DNA of 64,000 nucleotides from Lysobacterales bacterium. Its GTDB lineage: Bacteria > Pseudomonadota > Gammaproteobacteria > Xanthomonadales > Rhodanobacteraceae. Positions 35,228-42,976 of the stretch are shown piece after piece. Positions within the stretch are counted from its first letter, which is position 1; the number at the start of each line of letters is the position of its first letter. The notes under the pieces are model-generated. The model did not search any database and was not told the origin of the DNA. It saw only the letters and a list, made by a program, of their open reading frames with translations. The stretch lies in contig JAFKNA010000009.1 in the NCBI GenBank assembly GCA_017305135.1, positions 114,408 to 178,407 of the forward strand, written 5' to 3'. Made by a program: the position numbers and the translations under genes.

Positions 35228-36310
35228 ATGAACGTACGATCCCCGCTGGATGCCGCGCGCGACTTCGCGCTGGAACCCGACGATGCCGAACGCCTGGCCA
35301 ATCTCTCCGGTCCGTTCGACCAGCACCTGCGCCAGATCGAACTGGCCGTCGGCGTCGAGATCGCCAACCGCGGCAACGTGTTCCGCCTGACCGGCAGCCC
35401 CGAAGCGGTGCGCCGCGGCGAGCGCGCGCTGCGCGAACTCTACGCCGCCACCGAAACCGAGACCCTCGGCCACGCCCAGGTCGGCCTGCTGCTGTCCGAA
35501 GCCGGCAGCGAGGAGGCGGAGGATACGGCCGCCACCGCGCAGGAGGTGGTGATCCGCGTCAAGCGCGGCAACATTCGCGGTCGCGGCGCCAACCAGCAGC
35601 GCTACCTCCACGCGATCGCCACCCACGACATCAACTTCGGCATCGGCCCGGCCGGCACCGGCAAGACGTATCTCGCCGTGGCGATGGCGGTGGACGCGCT
35701 CAACGACAGCCGCGTGCAGCGCCTGGTGCTGGTGCGCCCGGCGGTCGAGGCGGGCGAGAAGCTCGGCTTCCTGCCCGGCGACCTGACGCAGAAGGTCGAT
35801 CCGTACCTCCGCCCGCTCTATGACGCGCTCTACGAGATGCTCGGCATCGAGAAGGTGATGAAGCTGATCGAGCGCAACGTGATCGAGATCGCGCCGCTCG
35901 CCTACATGCGCGGGCGCACGCTCAACGATGCCTTCGTGATCCTCGATGAGGCGCAGAACACCACCATCGAGCAGATGAAGATGTTCCTGACCCGCATCGG
36001 CTTTGGCTCCAGCGCGGTGGTCACCGGCGACATCAGCCAGACCGACCTGCCGCGGCACGTGAAGTCCGGCCTGCGCGACGCCATCGAGGTGCTGCGCGAC
36101 GTCGACGGGGTCAGCTTCACCTTCTTCACCGCCCATGACGTGGTGCGCCACCCGTTGGTGCAGCGGATCGTGAGGGCGTACGAGAGCCGGGAACCGGCAG
36201 ACGGGAAGCAGGCAGCGGAGGCAGGCAGCCGCAGCGAGCGGCGGAACCGGCCCGAAGGGCAAGCCGGGGAAGCTGCGGATCATCCGCAACAACGGGGCGG
36301 CGCGGATTGA
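35228..36310 (+). CDS. PhoH-like ATPase
   Basis: A 360-residue P-loop ATPase of the PhoH/YbeZ type, functionally tied to YbeY in RNA metabolism and ribosome maturation. A KH-like N-terminal region (IELAVGVEIANRGNVFRLTG) precedes the ATPase core: Walker A GPAGTGKTYLAVAMA near residue 140, VRPAVEAGEKLGFLPGDL, Walker B FVILDEAQNTT, and VVTGDISQTDLP. The last 40 residues (after IVRAYESREP) are low-complexity and poorly conserved. The stop overlaps the ybeY start (TTGA), so the two are co-translated. Confidence 0.94.
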   Translation: MNVRSPLDAARDFALEPDDAERLANLSGPFDQHLRQIELAVGVEIANRGNVFRLTGSPEAVRRGERALRELYAATETETLGHAQVGLLLSEAGSEEAEDTAATAQEVVIRVKRGNIRGRGANQQRYLHAIATHDINFGIGPAGTGKTYLAVAMAVDALNDSRVQRLVLVRPAVEAGEKLGFLPGDLTQKVDPYLRPLYDALYEMLGIEKVMKLIERNVIEIAPLAYMRGRTLNDAFVILDEAQNTTIEQMKMFLTRIGFGSSAVVTGDISQTDLPRHVKSGLRDAIEVLRDVDGVSFTFFTAHDVVRHPLVQRIVRAYESREPADGKQAAEAGSRSERRNRPEGQAGEAADHPQQRGGAD

Positions 36311-36795
36311 AGCATCCTGTGCGTAAGGCCACGCGCCTGGTGCTCTGGATCCGCAACGAAGCCGGGCGGGCGGGCGTGCCGGTGCGGGCCTCGTTCGAGC
36401 GCTGGATCGGCGCGATCCCGGACGTCGCACGGCGGCGCGGCAGGACGGAAGTCAACATCCTGATCGTCGGCGAAGAGGCCGGACGCGAGTTCAACCAGCG
36501 CTTCCGCGGCCGCGACTACGCCACCAACGTGCTGAGCTTCCCGTACGAGCCCATGCCGGGCGAGCGCGCGGCCCTGCTCGGCGATCTTGTCATCTGCGCG
36601 CCGGTGGTCGCGCGCGAGGCGCAGGAACAGGGCAAGGCCACGCGCGACCACTACGCGCACCTCGCCATCCACGGCGTGCTGCATCTCCTCGGCCACGACC
36701 ACGAAAACGAGGCGGATGCCGCGGAGATGGAAGGCCTGGAGCGCCGGGTGCTCGCCGCGCTCGGCATCGCCGATCCGTATGGCGACGAGGGCTGA
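36307..36795 (+). CDS. ybeY: Endoribonuclease YbeY
   Basis: A 162-residue zinc-dependent RNase needed for 16S rRNA 3' maturation and ribosome quality control. The metal site HLAIHGVLHLLGHDH is complete (three His in the H-x3-H-x5-H pattern). Other hallmarks are NQRFRGRDYATNVLSFPYE and GDLVICAPVV. The start is a TTG at 36307 sharing two bases with the phoH stop; no better ATG lies in the conserved part. The unusual start plus the overlap suggests tight coupling to phoH. Confidence 0.95.
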   Translation: MKHPVRKATRLVLWIRNEAGRAGVPVRASFERWIGAIPDVARRRGRTEVNILIVGEEAGREFNQRFRGRDYATNVLSFPYEPMPGERAALLGDLVICAPVVAREAQEQGKATRDHYAHLAIHGVLHLLGHDHENEADAAEMEGLERRVLAALGIADPYGDEG

Positions 36796-36963
36796 GCGGC
36801 GGTGGCACCCGGTCGCCTGTACGCAGGCTCCTGGGGCAAAACGATGCCCTGCAGGAGCGATCTCGGTCACGACCGGCATCTCACCGAAGAATCGACTTGC
36901 AATATGGCGCCCCCATTCGCATATCCGCGGGACCTGCCGGCGACGGCAGCACCCCTAGGAAAC

Positions 36964-36991
36964 CTGACTACGGACCCGTGTTTGCTACACT
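36964..36991 (+). promoter_or_regulatory. Sigma70-type promoter candidate for corC
   Basis: CTGACT (36964-36969) and TACACT (36986-36991) are separated by 16 bases and lie about 38 bases before the corC ATG. Each hexamer matches the sigma70 consensus at four of six positions. This suggests corC can be transcribed apart from phoH-ybeY. Confidence 0.45.
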
Positions 36992-37028
36992 CCACAATCC
37001 GCCCGCGACGGGCACGACCAAGCCGCCA

Positions 37029-37871
37029 ATGAGCGAGGACCCCCCCAGTAGCCCCCCTCCCCGATCGTGGTTCGAGCGCATCACCCAGGCGCTCTCCGGC
37101 GAACCGCAGAACCGCGAAGAACTGCTCGAAGAACTGCGCCACGCCCAGGCCAATGGCCTGATGTCCAACGACACCCTGTCGATGGTCGAGGGCGCGATCG
37201 AGGTCGCCGACCTCACCGTGTCTGACGTCATGGTGCCGCGCGCGCAGATGGTCTCGCTGCCGATCGACGCCACCCCCGGGCAGGTGCTGCACGATGTGAT
37301 CGAATCCGGGCACTCGCGTTTCCCGGTGCACGCCGGCGACAAGGACGAGATCCTCGGCATCCTGCTCGCCAAGGACCTGCTGCGCTGCTTCGCCGAGGGC
37401 AAGGACTGCGACCTGCGCACCCTGCTCCGCCCGGCGACGATGATTCCCGAGTCCAAGCGCCTCAACATCCTGCTCAAGGAGTTCCGCCTCTCGCGCAACC
37501 ACATGGCGATCGTGGTGGACGAATACGGCGGCGTCGCCGGGCTCATCACCATCGAGGACGTGCTGGAGCAGATCGTCGGCGACATCGACGACGAGCACGA
37601 CGACGACGATGCCGACCACAGCATGATCCAGAGCACCGCCCACGGCGACTTCGTCGTCAACGCGCTGACGCCGGTGGCCGAGTTCAACGAACGCTTCGGC
37701 TGCGCGTTCAGCGACGAGGAATTCGACACCGTCGGCGGCCTGGTCACCAGCGAGATCGGCCATCTGCCGGAAGCCGGCGAGGAAACCGCCTTCGGCGGCT
37801 TCCACTTCCAGGTCACCAAGGCCGACGCCCGCCGCATCCTGCAACTGGTCGTGCGGGTGCATGAGGCCTGA
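37029..37871 (+). CDS. corC: CorC/HlyC-type CBS-domain transporter accessory protein
   Basis: A 280-residue cytosolic protein linked to Mg2+/Co2+ homeostasis. Residues 40-65 include the CorC_HlyC entry helix (MVEGAIEVADLTVSDVMVPR). Two CBS domains follow (SLPIDATPGQVLHDVIESGH; RNHMAIVVDEYGGVAGLITI). An acidic loop DDEHDDDDADH and a C-terminal CorC_HlyC domain (FNERFGCAFSDEEFDTVGGL) complete it. The ATG at 37029 (MSEDPP) is chosen because the frame upstream is intergenic. It belongs to the phoH-ybeY-corC cluster; lnt, often next, is not present. Confidence 0.93.
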   Translation: MSEDPPSSPPPRSWFERITQALSGEPQNREELLEELRHAQANGLMSNDTLSMVEGAIEVADLTVSDVMVPRAQMVSLPIDATPGQVLHDVIESGHSRFPVHAGDKDEILGILLAKDLLRCFAEGKDCDLRTLLRPATMIPESKRLNILLKEFRLSRNHMAIVVDEYGGVAGLITIEDVLEQIVGDIDDEHDDDDADHSMIQSTAHGDFVVNALTPVAEFNERFGCAFSDEEFDTVGGLVTSEIGHLPEAGEETAFGGFHFQVTKADARRILQLVVRVHEA

Positions 37872-37877
37872 GGAGCC

Positions 37878-37935
37878 GGGATTGGGGATTGGGGATTCGG
37901 GAGCCGTGATTGGTGATTCGTGATTCGGGATTCGG
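37878..37935. repeat. Heptamer repeat GGGATTG/GTGATTC at the DUF4105 start
   Basis: Tandem degenerate heptamers (GGGATTGGGGATTGGGGATT, then GTGATTGGTGATTCGTGATT) occupy the gap after corC and include the only available start codons of the next gene. Reverse-complement copies (AATCACC) recur at 38066-38097, so the pair brackets the signal-peptide coding region as an inverted repeat. Confidence 0.75.
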
Positions 37936-39241
37936 CAAAGCGGCCCTGCTGCTTCGGAACGCCGGCGCAAGGTCATGGTTTCACCGGACTTTCGTGCTTT
38001 GCTGCCTGCTGCTGGCCGGAGCCGCGCATGCGCAGGAACTGCCGTCGCCACCCGAAGCAAGCCTTTCCCAATCACCAATCACCAATCACCAATCACCGCC
38101 CCTGATCAGCCTGCTGACGATCGGCCCCGGCGACATCTATTTCGAGCGCTTCGGCCATAACGCGATCGTGGTGCGCGATCCAGCGACGGGATCGGCGCTG
38201 GCCTACAACTACGGCATGTTCGATTTCGAGGAGGAGGATTTCCTCTGGAACTTCGTGCGCGGGCGCATGCGCTACCGCATTGCCGCGAACGGGCTGGCCG
38301 ACGACCTCGCCATGTACCGGGCCGAGGGGCGCTCGATCGTCGAGCAGCATCTCGACTTCACCGCGGAGCAGGCCGCGGCGCTGGCCGGGTTCCTGGCCTG
38401 GAACGCACGGCCGGAAAACGCCTTCTACCGCTACGACTACTTCACCGCCAATTGCTCCACGCGCGTGCGCGATGCGCTGGACGAGGCGCTCGGCGGGCGG
38501 CTCAAGCTGCAGAGCGAGGGCCGCTCGCGCGGCTACACCTATCGCCTTGACGCGCTGCGCCTGATGGCCCCGCAACCGGCGCTGATGCTGCTGATCGACC
38601 TCGGCCTCGGGCCGTTCGCCGACCAGCGCATCGATTTCTGGCAGGAAAGCTTCGTGCCGATGACGCTGCAGCAGGCGGTTGCCGAAGCCCGCCTCGGCGG
38701 CGGCGCGCCGCTGGTGGCGGCGACCGACGCATTGGCGCCGAACCATGTCGCCGAACCGCCACTGCTGCCGCCCGACCTGCGCGTGTCCTTCCTGCTGTTC
38801 GGCCTCGCCCTCGGCGGGGGCCTGTGGTGGTGCAGCCGGCAGCCCGGCCGCGCGCCGCGTCGCGCGGTAGCGGTTTTCGGTACCGTGTTCGAACTCGTCT
38901 GCGGCCTCGGCGGGCTGCTGCTCCTGTTCCTCTGGCTCGGCACCGAGCACCGCGCCGCCTGGCGCAACGAGAACCTGCTGCTGCTGAGTCCGCTGTGCCT
39001 GCTGCTGGTGCCTGCCTGGCTGCCGCGCCGTCCGCCAAGGTGGGCGTTCGCGCTGGCCTGGCTGGTGTTGCTGCTCGCGGCCTTCGCGCTGTTCTCGAAG
39101 ATCCTGCCCTGGTTCGTGCAGGCGAATCTCGCCTGGATCCTGCTGCTGCTGCCGATCCACCTCGCCCTGGCGCTGGATCTTTCGCGCAGGCGCCGGGTCG
39201 CGCCTGAGGTCGCCACTCGTGCGGAAACGGCCAGCGGCTGA
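37913..39241 (+). CDS. DUF4105 (Lnb N-terminal-like) membrane protein with repeat-derived N-terminus
   Basis: An inner-membrane protein of about 442 residues with a periplasmic DUF4105 domain. After a leader (TFVLCCLLLAGAAHAQ, about residues 27-42) the domain carries IGPGDIYFERFGHNAIVVRD, YNYGMFDFEEEDFLWNF and YDYFTANCSTRVRDALDEA; the His and Cys patches are family hallmarks resembling an Lnb/NlpC-like site. Four or five C-terminal helices follow (about 290-430). The function of the family is unsettled. The start codons available (TTG 37910, GTG 37913) lie inside a repeat, and residues about 52-63 (SQSPITNHQSPP) are encoded by a second repeat tract. The natural start may therefore have been displaced. 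Confidence 0.8.
   Translation: MIRDSGFGKAALLLRNAGARSWFHRTFVLCCLLLAGAAHAQELPSPPEASLSQSPITNHQSPPLISLLTIGPGDIYFERFGHNAIVVRDPATGSALAYNYGMFDFEEEDFLWNFVRGRMRYRIAANGLADDLAMYRAEGRSIVEQHLDFTAEQAAALAGFLAWNARPENAFYRYDYFTANCSTRVRDALDEALGGRLKLQSEGRSRGYTYRLDALRLMAPQPALMLLIDLGLGPFADQRIDFWQESFVPMTLQQAVAEARLGGGAPLVAATDALAPNHVAEPPLLPPDLRVSFLLFGLALGGGLWWCSRQPGRAPRRAVAVFGTVFELVCGLGGLLLLFLWLGTEHRAAWRNENLLLLSPLCLLLVPAWLPRRPPRWAFALAWLVLLLAAFALFSKILPWFVQANLAWILLLLPIHLALALDLSRRRRVAPEVATRAETASG
38066..38097. repeat. AATCACC heptamer tract inside the DUF4105 gene
   Basis: Four tandem AATCACC units within coding sequence just after the signal-peptide cleavage region. They are the reverse complement of the GGTGATT units at 37905-37919. 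Confidence 0.8.
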
Positions 39242-39463
39242 GCCGCGAAACGCCGGAAGGACAGGCGCAGCGAGCGGTCCGGACCGCCGGTTTGCCCGGC
39301 GCATCCATGCAATGGATGTTCGCGGGCATGACGTCGCGTGACTTGACCAGAGCCCCCCAGGCTCGCGCGAACCGGATTTCAAAGCGATGTCCGGTTTGCG
39401 CGCCAGCCGACGCTTCTCCTGCCCACGCCGCCATCGCGCGCGGCCACCCTGAGGAGAAGACCC

Positions 39464-40975
39464 ATGATCTCGAAATACCTGTTGCTGGCCAGCCTGGTCG
39501 GCTGCGCCGCCAGCGCCCATGCCTTCGATCCGATGGAGAAGGAGGCCGCCGACGCCATCGGCCCGGTACCGACCGCCACCGATGCCGGACTGCCGTTCGC
39601 CACCCCGGTGAGCGATCTCGATCACGACACCGGCTTCGGCAACCAGGGAGTCCAGTATTACTTCCTGGATGACGAAAATTCGCTGGAAGGCTGGGGCCTG
39701 CGCGTATTTCCACGCCCGGCCAACGCCGGCTGGTACGTACTGGCCAAACATGGCACGGGCGCAGGCGTATGGGATGCGGTCGTCGTGGTCGCAGCGCCCA
39801 ATGGCGCGGCCGAGAGAACCATTTACGTCCCCACGCCGATGTTCCGCCTCGACGATGCCACCTGGGACAGCGCCAATGGCCGCTTCTACTTCGTGGGCGG
39901 CGCCAAGCAGGCGGGACACGCGGATTCGGATTTCGCCGTCACCTGCGTGGACATCGACAACGGTCCGGACGGCGGCGCCTGCAGCGGCTTCGGCACGAAC
40001 GGCACCGCCTTCATCGGCTTCGATCGCGGCGGCAACAAGGACGATGTCGCACGGCGGGTGATCTCGAAGCCCAACCTCGGCGTGCTGGTCGCCGGCTGGG
40101 CCAGGGACGGCGCCGACCGCTACGTGTTCGCGGCCACCTCGCTGCTGCGCGCGAGCGGCGGGCTGGTCACCCGCTTCGGCACCAATGGCCGCTTCGCGTA
40201 CGACATGGATTCGATCCGTGACAACCTCGATGTGAATGTGTTCGACATCGCGCTATCCAACGACCCCGACGCCAGTGCGCGCCTCTACATCGCCGGCAAC
40301 TATTCGCGTGACGTCGCGCGCAGGGACTACGATGGCGTGGTGCTTGCGCTGAACGCCTGGAATGGCGTGCTGGACACCGGCTTCGGGGCGGGCGGCCATG
40401 GGTGGACCCAGGTCTGGCTCGACCTCGGCAATCCGGAAATCAACGCCAGCGATGCGGTGACCGCGCTGGGCGTGCTCGCCAACGGCAAGCTGGCGCTGGC
40501 CGGCTGGTCGGTTGACCAGGCAGGCCTCAACCGGATGATGCTGTCACGGCTGCGCGGCAATGGCGTGCTGGACGTCAACAGCGGCTTCTGCGGCAACGCC
40601 GGAAAGTGCGCGCCGTTTTCCTCGGGCAGGAGCTTCTGGCCGGCGGCAATCGGCGAGCGCCCCGGCACGCGGGACATCATCATCGCCGCCGAGAACCCCA
40701 ACAACCCGGGCGTGGACGACGAGACCTGGCAGATGGTGTTCCAGTTCGGTCGCAACGGTCAGTATCGCCATGCCGCCACCCATCATTCCAGCGCTGCAGG
40801 CGGCGAACTGGAATACACCGTGCCGGCCGCGATGCTGGTGACCACCGATGCGGCGATGATCGTCGGCAGCCGACGCTACCAGCCGACAAACAGCGATTAC
40901 GACGTGCGCCTGACGCGCCTGCTCGCCAACGACACCATCTTCGCCGACATGTTCGGGGGCACGAAGGCCGACTGA
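39464..40975 (+). CDS. Secreted delta-60-repeat-like beta-propeller protein
   Basis: A 503-residue protein with a signal peptide (MISKYLLLASLVGCAASAHA, cut near residue 20). The body contains degenerate delta-60 repeats: each has a D-x-G-F/T-F-G-x-x-G phrase, a strand, then a V-L-x-x-G-K-L-A-L-A-G phrase. Examples are CSGFGTNGTAFIGFDRGGNK, LLRASGGLVTRFGTNGRFAY and ALGVLANGKLALAGWS. Such repeats probably build a beta-propeller. The C-terminus LANDTIFADMFGG resembles the short IF-x-x-x-F tails of many secreted Xanthomonadales proteins. GAGGAG lies about eight bases before the ATG. Role unknown; surface or secreted. Confidence 0.78.
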   Translation: MISKYLLLASLVGCAASAHAFDPMEKEAADAIGPVPTATDAGLPFATPVSDLDHDTGFGNQGVQYYFLDDENSLEGWGLRVFPRPANAGWYVLAKHGTGAGVWDAVVVVAAPNGAAERTIYVPTPMFRLDDATWDSANGRFYFVGGAKQAGHADSDFAVTCVDIDNGPDGGACSGFGTNGTAFIGFDRGGNKDDVARRVISKPNLGVLVAGWARDGADRYVFAATSLLRASGGLVTRFGTNGRFAYDMDSIRDNLDVNVFDIALSNDPDASARLYIAGNYSRDVARRDYDGVVLALNAWNGVLDTGFGAGGHGWTQVWLDLGNPEINASDAVTALGVLANGKLALAGWSVDQAGLNRMMLSRLRGNGVLDVNSGFCGNAGKCAPFSSGRSFWPAAIGERPGTRDIIIAAENPNNPGVDDETWQMVFQFGRNGQYRHAATHHSSAAGGELEYTVPAAMLVTTDAAMIVGSRRYQPTNSDYDVRLTRLLANDTIFADMFGGTKAD

Positions 40976-41292
40976 CGCGGCACGCCTGCCATCCGGCCAC
41001 CCACGCCGCGAGCACGGATCGCGAGAGGCGGCGCTTCACGTGCCGCCTGCCCTGGTGGTGTTTCGCCGCGCTGACGCCGTGATCGGACCGCGATCCTGGC
41101 GCGCACCCCGGCGCCGCACCGGGGATCGCGCCGGCGAAAGCGGGCGAGCCCGCGAACGCAATCGCCCGCATCGGCGGAGCGCATGGCGTCCCCGACCGCT
41201 CCGCCAGTGTCGCGCTGGCGAGGGATGGCTCCTGACGGGCGGCGCGCCCGGAGCGCATTGCCGCGGGCGCGGCGAAGCCGCATCATCCGGCC
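40976..41292. other. Intergenic stretch without a gene
   Basis: No credible gene on either strand. It contains one strong imperfect hairpin at 41098-41132 (annotated separately). It separates the delta-60 protein from corA. Confidence 0.55.
41098..41132. repeat. Imperfect 14-bp hairpin
   Basis: The arms GGCGCGCACCCCGG and CCGGGGATCGCGCC pair at 12 of 14 positions around the 7-base loop CGCCGCA. It is not followed by a T tract, so it is unlikely to be an intrinsic terminator; it may be a lone palindromic repeat. Confidence 0.45.
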
Positions 41293-42312
41293 ATGGAGCA
41301 GCCCACTGCCAGCCTGCCCAGAAGCCCCGCCGGCTGCGAGCCGATGCTGGTCAACTGCGTCGCCTACGGCGCGGATGGCCAGCGCATCGGCGATCTGGCC
41401 GTAGAGGCGATCAGCGACGTCCTCGAAACACCCGACCAGTGGGTCTGGGTCGGCCTGCGTGAGCCGACCGAGCAACTGCTGGAAACGCTGCAGGAAGAAT
41501 TCGGCCTGCATGAACTGGCCATCGAGGACGCGCACAGCGCCCACCAGCGCGCCAAGATCGAGGTCTACGGCGACTCACTGTTCATCGTCGTGCACACCGC
41601 GCAGACGGTCGCCGGCAGGATCGAGTTCGGTGAGACGCACATCTTCCTCGGCCGCCGCTACATCGTCACGGTCCGCCACGGCGCCTCGCTGTCCTATGCG
41701 GCGGTGCGCCGCGCCAGCGAGCAGGAGCCGGACCAGCTCGCGCTCGGCCCGAGCTATGCGCTCCATGGCGTGCTCGACTTCATCGTCGACAACTTCTTCC
41801 CGCTGGTGCGCGAGTTCCGCGAGGAGCTGCAGGAACTGGAAGAAGACGTCTTCGAGGACACCTTCAAGCGCGAGACCATCCGCCGCCTCTACGACCTCAA
41901 GAAGGAACTGCTCACGCTGCGCCTGGCGATCGCGCCGATCCAGGACATCCTCAACCAGCTCGTGCGCCAGTATCCGGGCCTCATCCGCGAGGAGGTGCGC
42001 CCGTATTTCCGCGACGTGCAGGACCATGCTGCGCGCATCAGCCAGTCCACCGACACCATGAGCGAGATGCTGTCCTCGGCGATCAGCGTCAACCTCGCGC
42101 TGGTCGGCGTGGCGCAGAACGAGGTGGTCAAGCGCCTCGCCGGCTGGGCCGCGCTGCTGGCCGCGCCGACCCTCATCACCAGTTGGTACGGCATGAACTT
42201 CCAGGACATGCCCGAACTCGCCCGCCAGGGCGCCTACCCAAGCGTGATCGGCCTCACGCTCGGTGTGTGCGTGGTTCTCTATTTCGTGCTGAAGCGCGCC
42301 AAGTGGCTGTAA
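41293..42312 (+). CDS. corA: CorA-family magnesium/cobalt channel
   Basis: A 339-residue pentameric metal channel subunit. The cytoplasmic funnel has DQWVWVGLREPTEQLLETLQ, FGLHELAIEDAHSAHQRAKI and GETHIFLGRRYIVTVRHG. The long stalk helix includes LYDLKKELLTLRLAIAPIQD. Two C-terminal helices carry the selectivity motif GMN (SWYGMNFQDMPEL) and a basic tail (LKRAKWL). Together with mgtE and corC it makes three Mg2+-related genes in about 20 kb, though they are not one operon. Confidence 0.95.
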   Translation: MEQPTASLPRSPAGCEPMLVNCVAYGADGQRIGDLAVEAISDVLETPDQWVWVGLREPTEQLLETLQEEFGLHELAIEDAHSAHQRAKIEVYGDSLFIVVHTAQTVAGRIEFGETHIFLGRRYIVTVRHGASLSYAAVRRASEQEPDQLALGPSYALHGVLDFIVDNFFPLVREFREELQELEEDVFEDTFKRETIRRLYDLKKELLTLRLAIAPIQDILNQLVRQYPGLIREEVRPYFRDVQDHAARISQSTDTMSEMLSSAISVNLALVGVAQNEVVKRLAGWAALLAAPTLITSWYGMNFQDMPELARQGAYPSVIGLTLGVCVVLYFVLKRAKWL

Positions 42313-42397
42313 GTGGATTGCGCCGCTCCGGCGCGCGGCCTAAGCTCGGGTCGGCTGCCGCCGGCGACATCGGGGCGGAACGGGATCTGCTCCGAGC

Positions 42398-42976
42398 ATG
42401 GCGACCCACGCGGAAAACACGGCGGCGCTGCTGCAACGCTGCTCCGGCGGTGACGAAGGCGCCTACGGGGAACTCTTCGAGCTGATCTACGCCGACCTGC
42501 ACCGCCGCGCGCGGCGCCTCGGCGGCAATGCCGGGGCGACGCTGTCCACCACCGCCCTGGTCCACGAAACCTTCCTCCGCCTCGCCGGAGCGCGCCTCGC
42601 GCTCAACGACCGCGCGCATTTCTTCCGCCTCGCCGCACTGGCCATGCGCCGCGTGCTGATCGACGCCAGCCGTCGTCGCAACGCGCGCAAGCGCGGCGAC
42701 GGCGCGACCGGCCTCACGCTCGATACCGCATTGGCCGTCCCCGGCCAGGACTTCGACCTGCTTGCGCTGGACCAGGCGCTGCAGGATCTTGCCGTTGCCG
42801 AGCCGCGCATGGCGCAGGTGGTGGAGCTGCACTTCTACGCCGGGCTCGAGTTTGCCGAGATCGCCGCCATGCTGGAGCTGTCCGAGCGCACCGTCGCCCG
42901 CGACTGGCGCGCGGCGCGTGCGCTGCTGCACCTCGCGCTCACGGAGCACGCCGGCGCCGGCCATGCCTCCGCCTGA
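42398..42976 (+). CDS. ECF-type RNA polymerase sigma factor (TIGR02999-like)
   Basis: A 192-residue sigma factor of the subgroup found with Ser/Thr kinases in Xanthomonads and planctomycetes. Region 2 includes YGELFELIYADLHRRARR and TTALVHETFLRLAG; the linker AHFFRLAALAMRRVLIDASR is diagnostic of the subgroup; region 4 is VVELHFYAGLEFAEIAAMLE then SERTVARDWRAARALL. No anti-sigma gene is adjacent. Its stop overlaps the start of the kinase gene by 14 bases, so kinase and sigma are made together; control of the sigma by phosphorylation is an inference. Confidence 0.9.
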   Translation: MATHAENTAALLQRCSGGDEGAYGELFELIYADLHRRARRLGGNAGATLSTTALVHETFLRLAGARLALNDRAHFFRLAALAMRRVLIDASRRRNARKRGDGATGLTLDTALAVPGQDFDLLALDQALQDLAVAEPRMAQVVELHFYAGLEFAEIAAMLELSERTVARDWRAARALLHLALTEHAGAGHASA

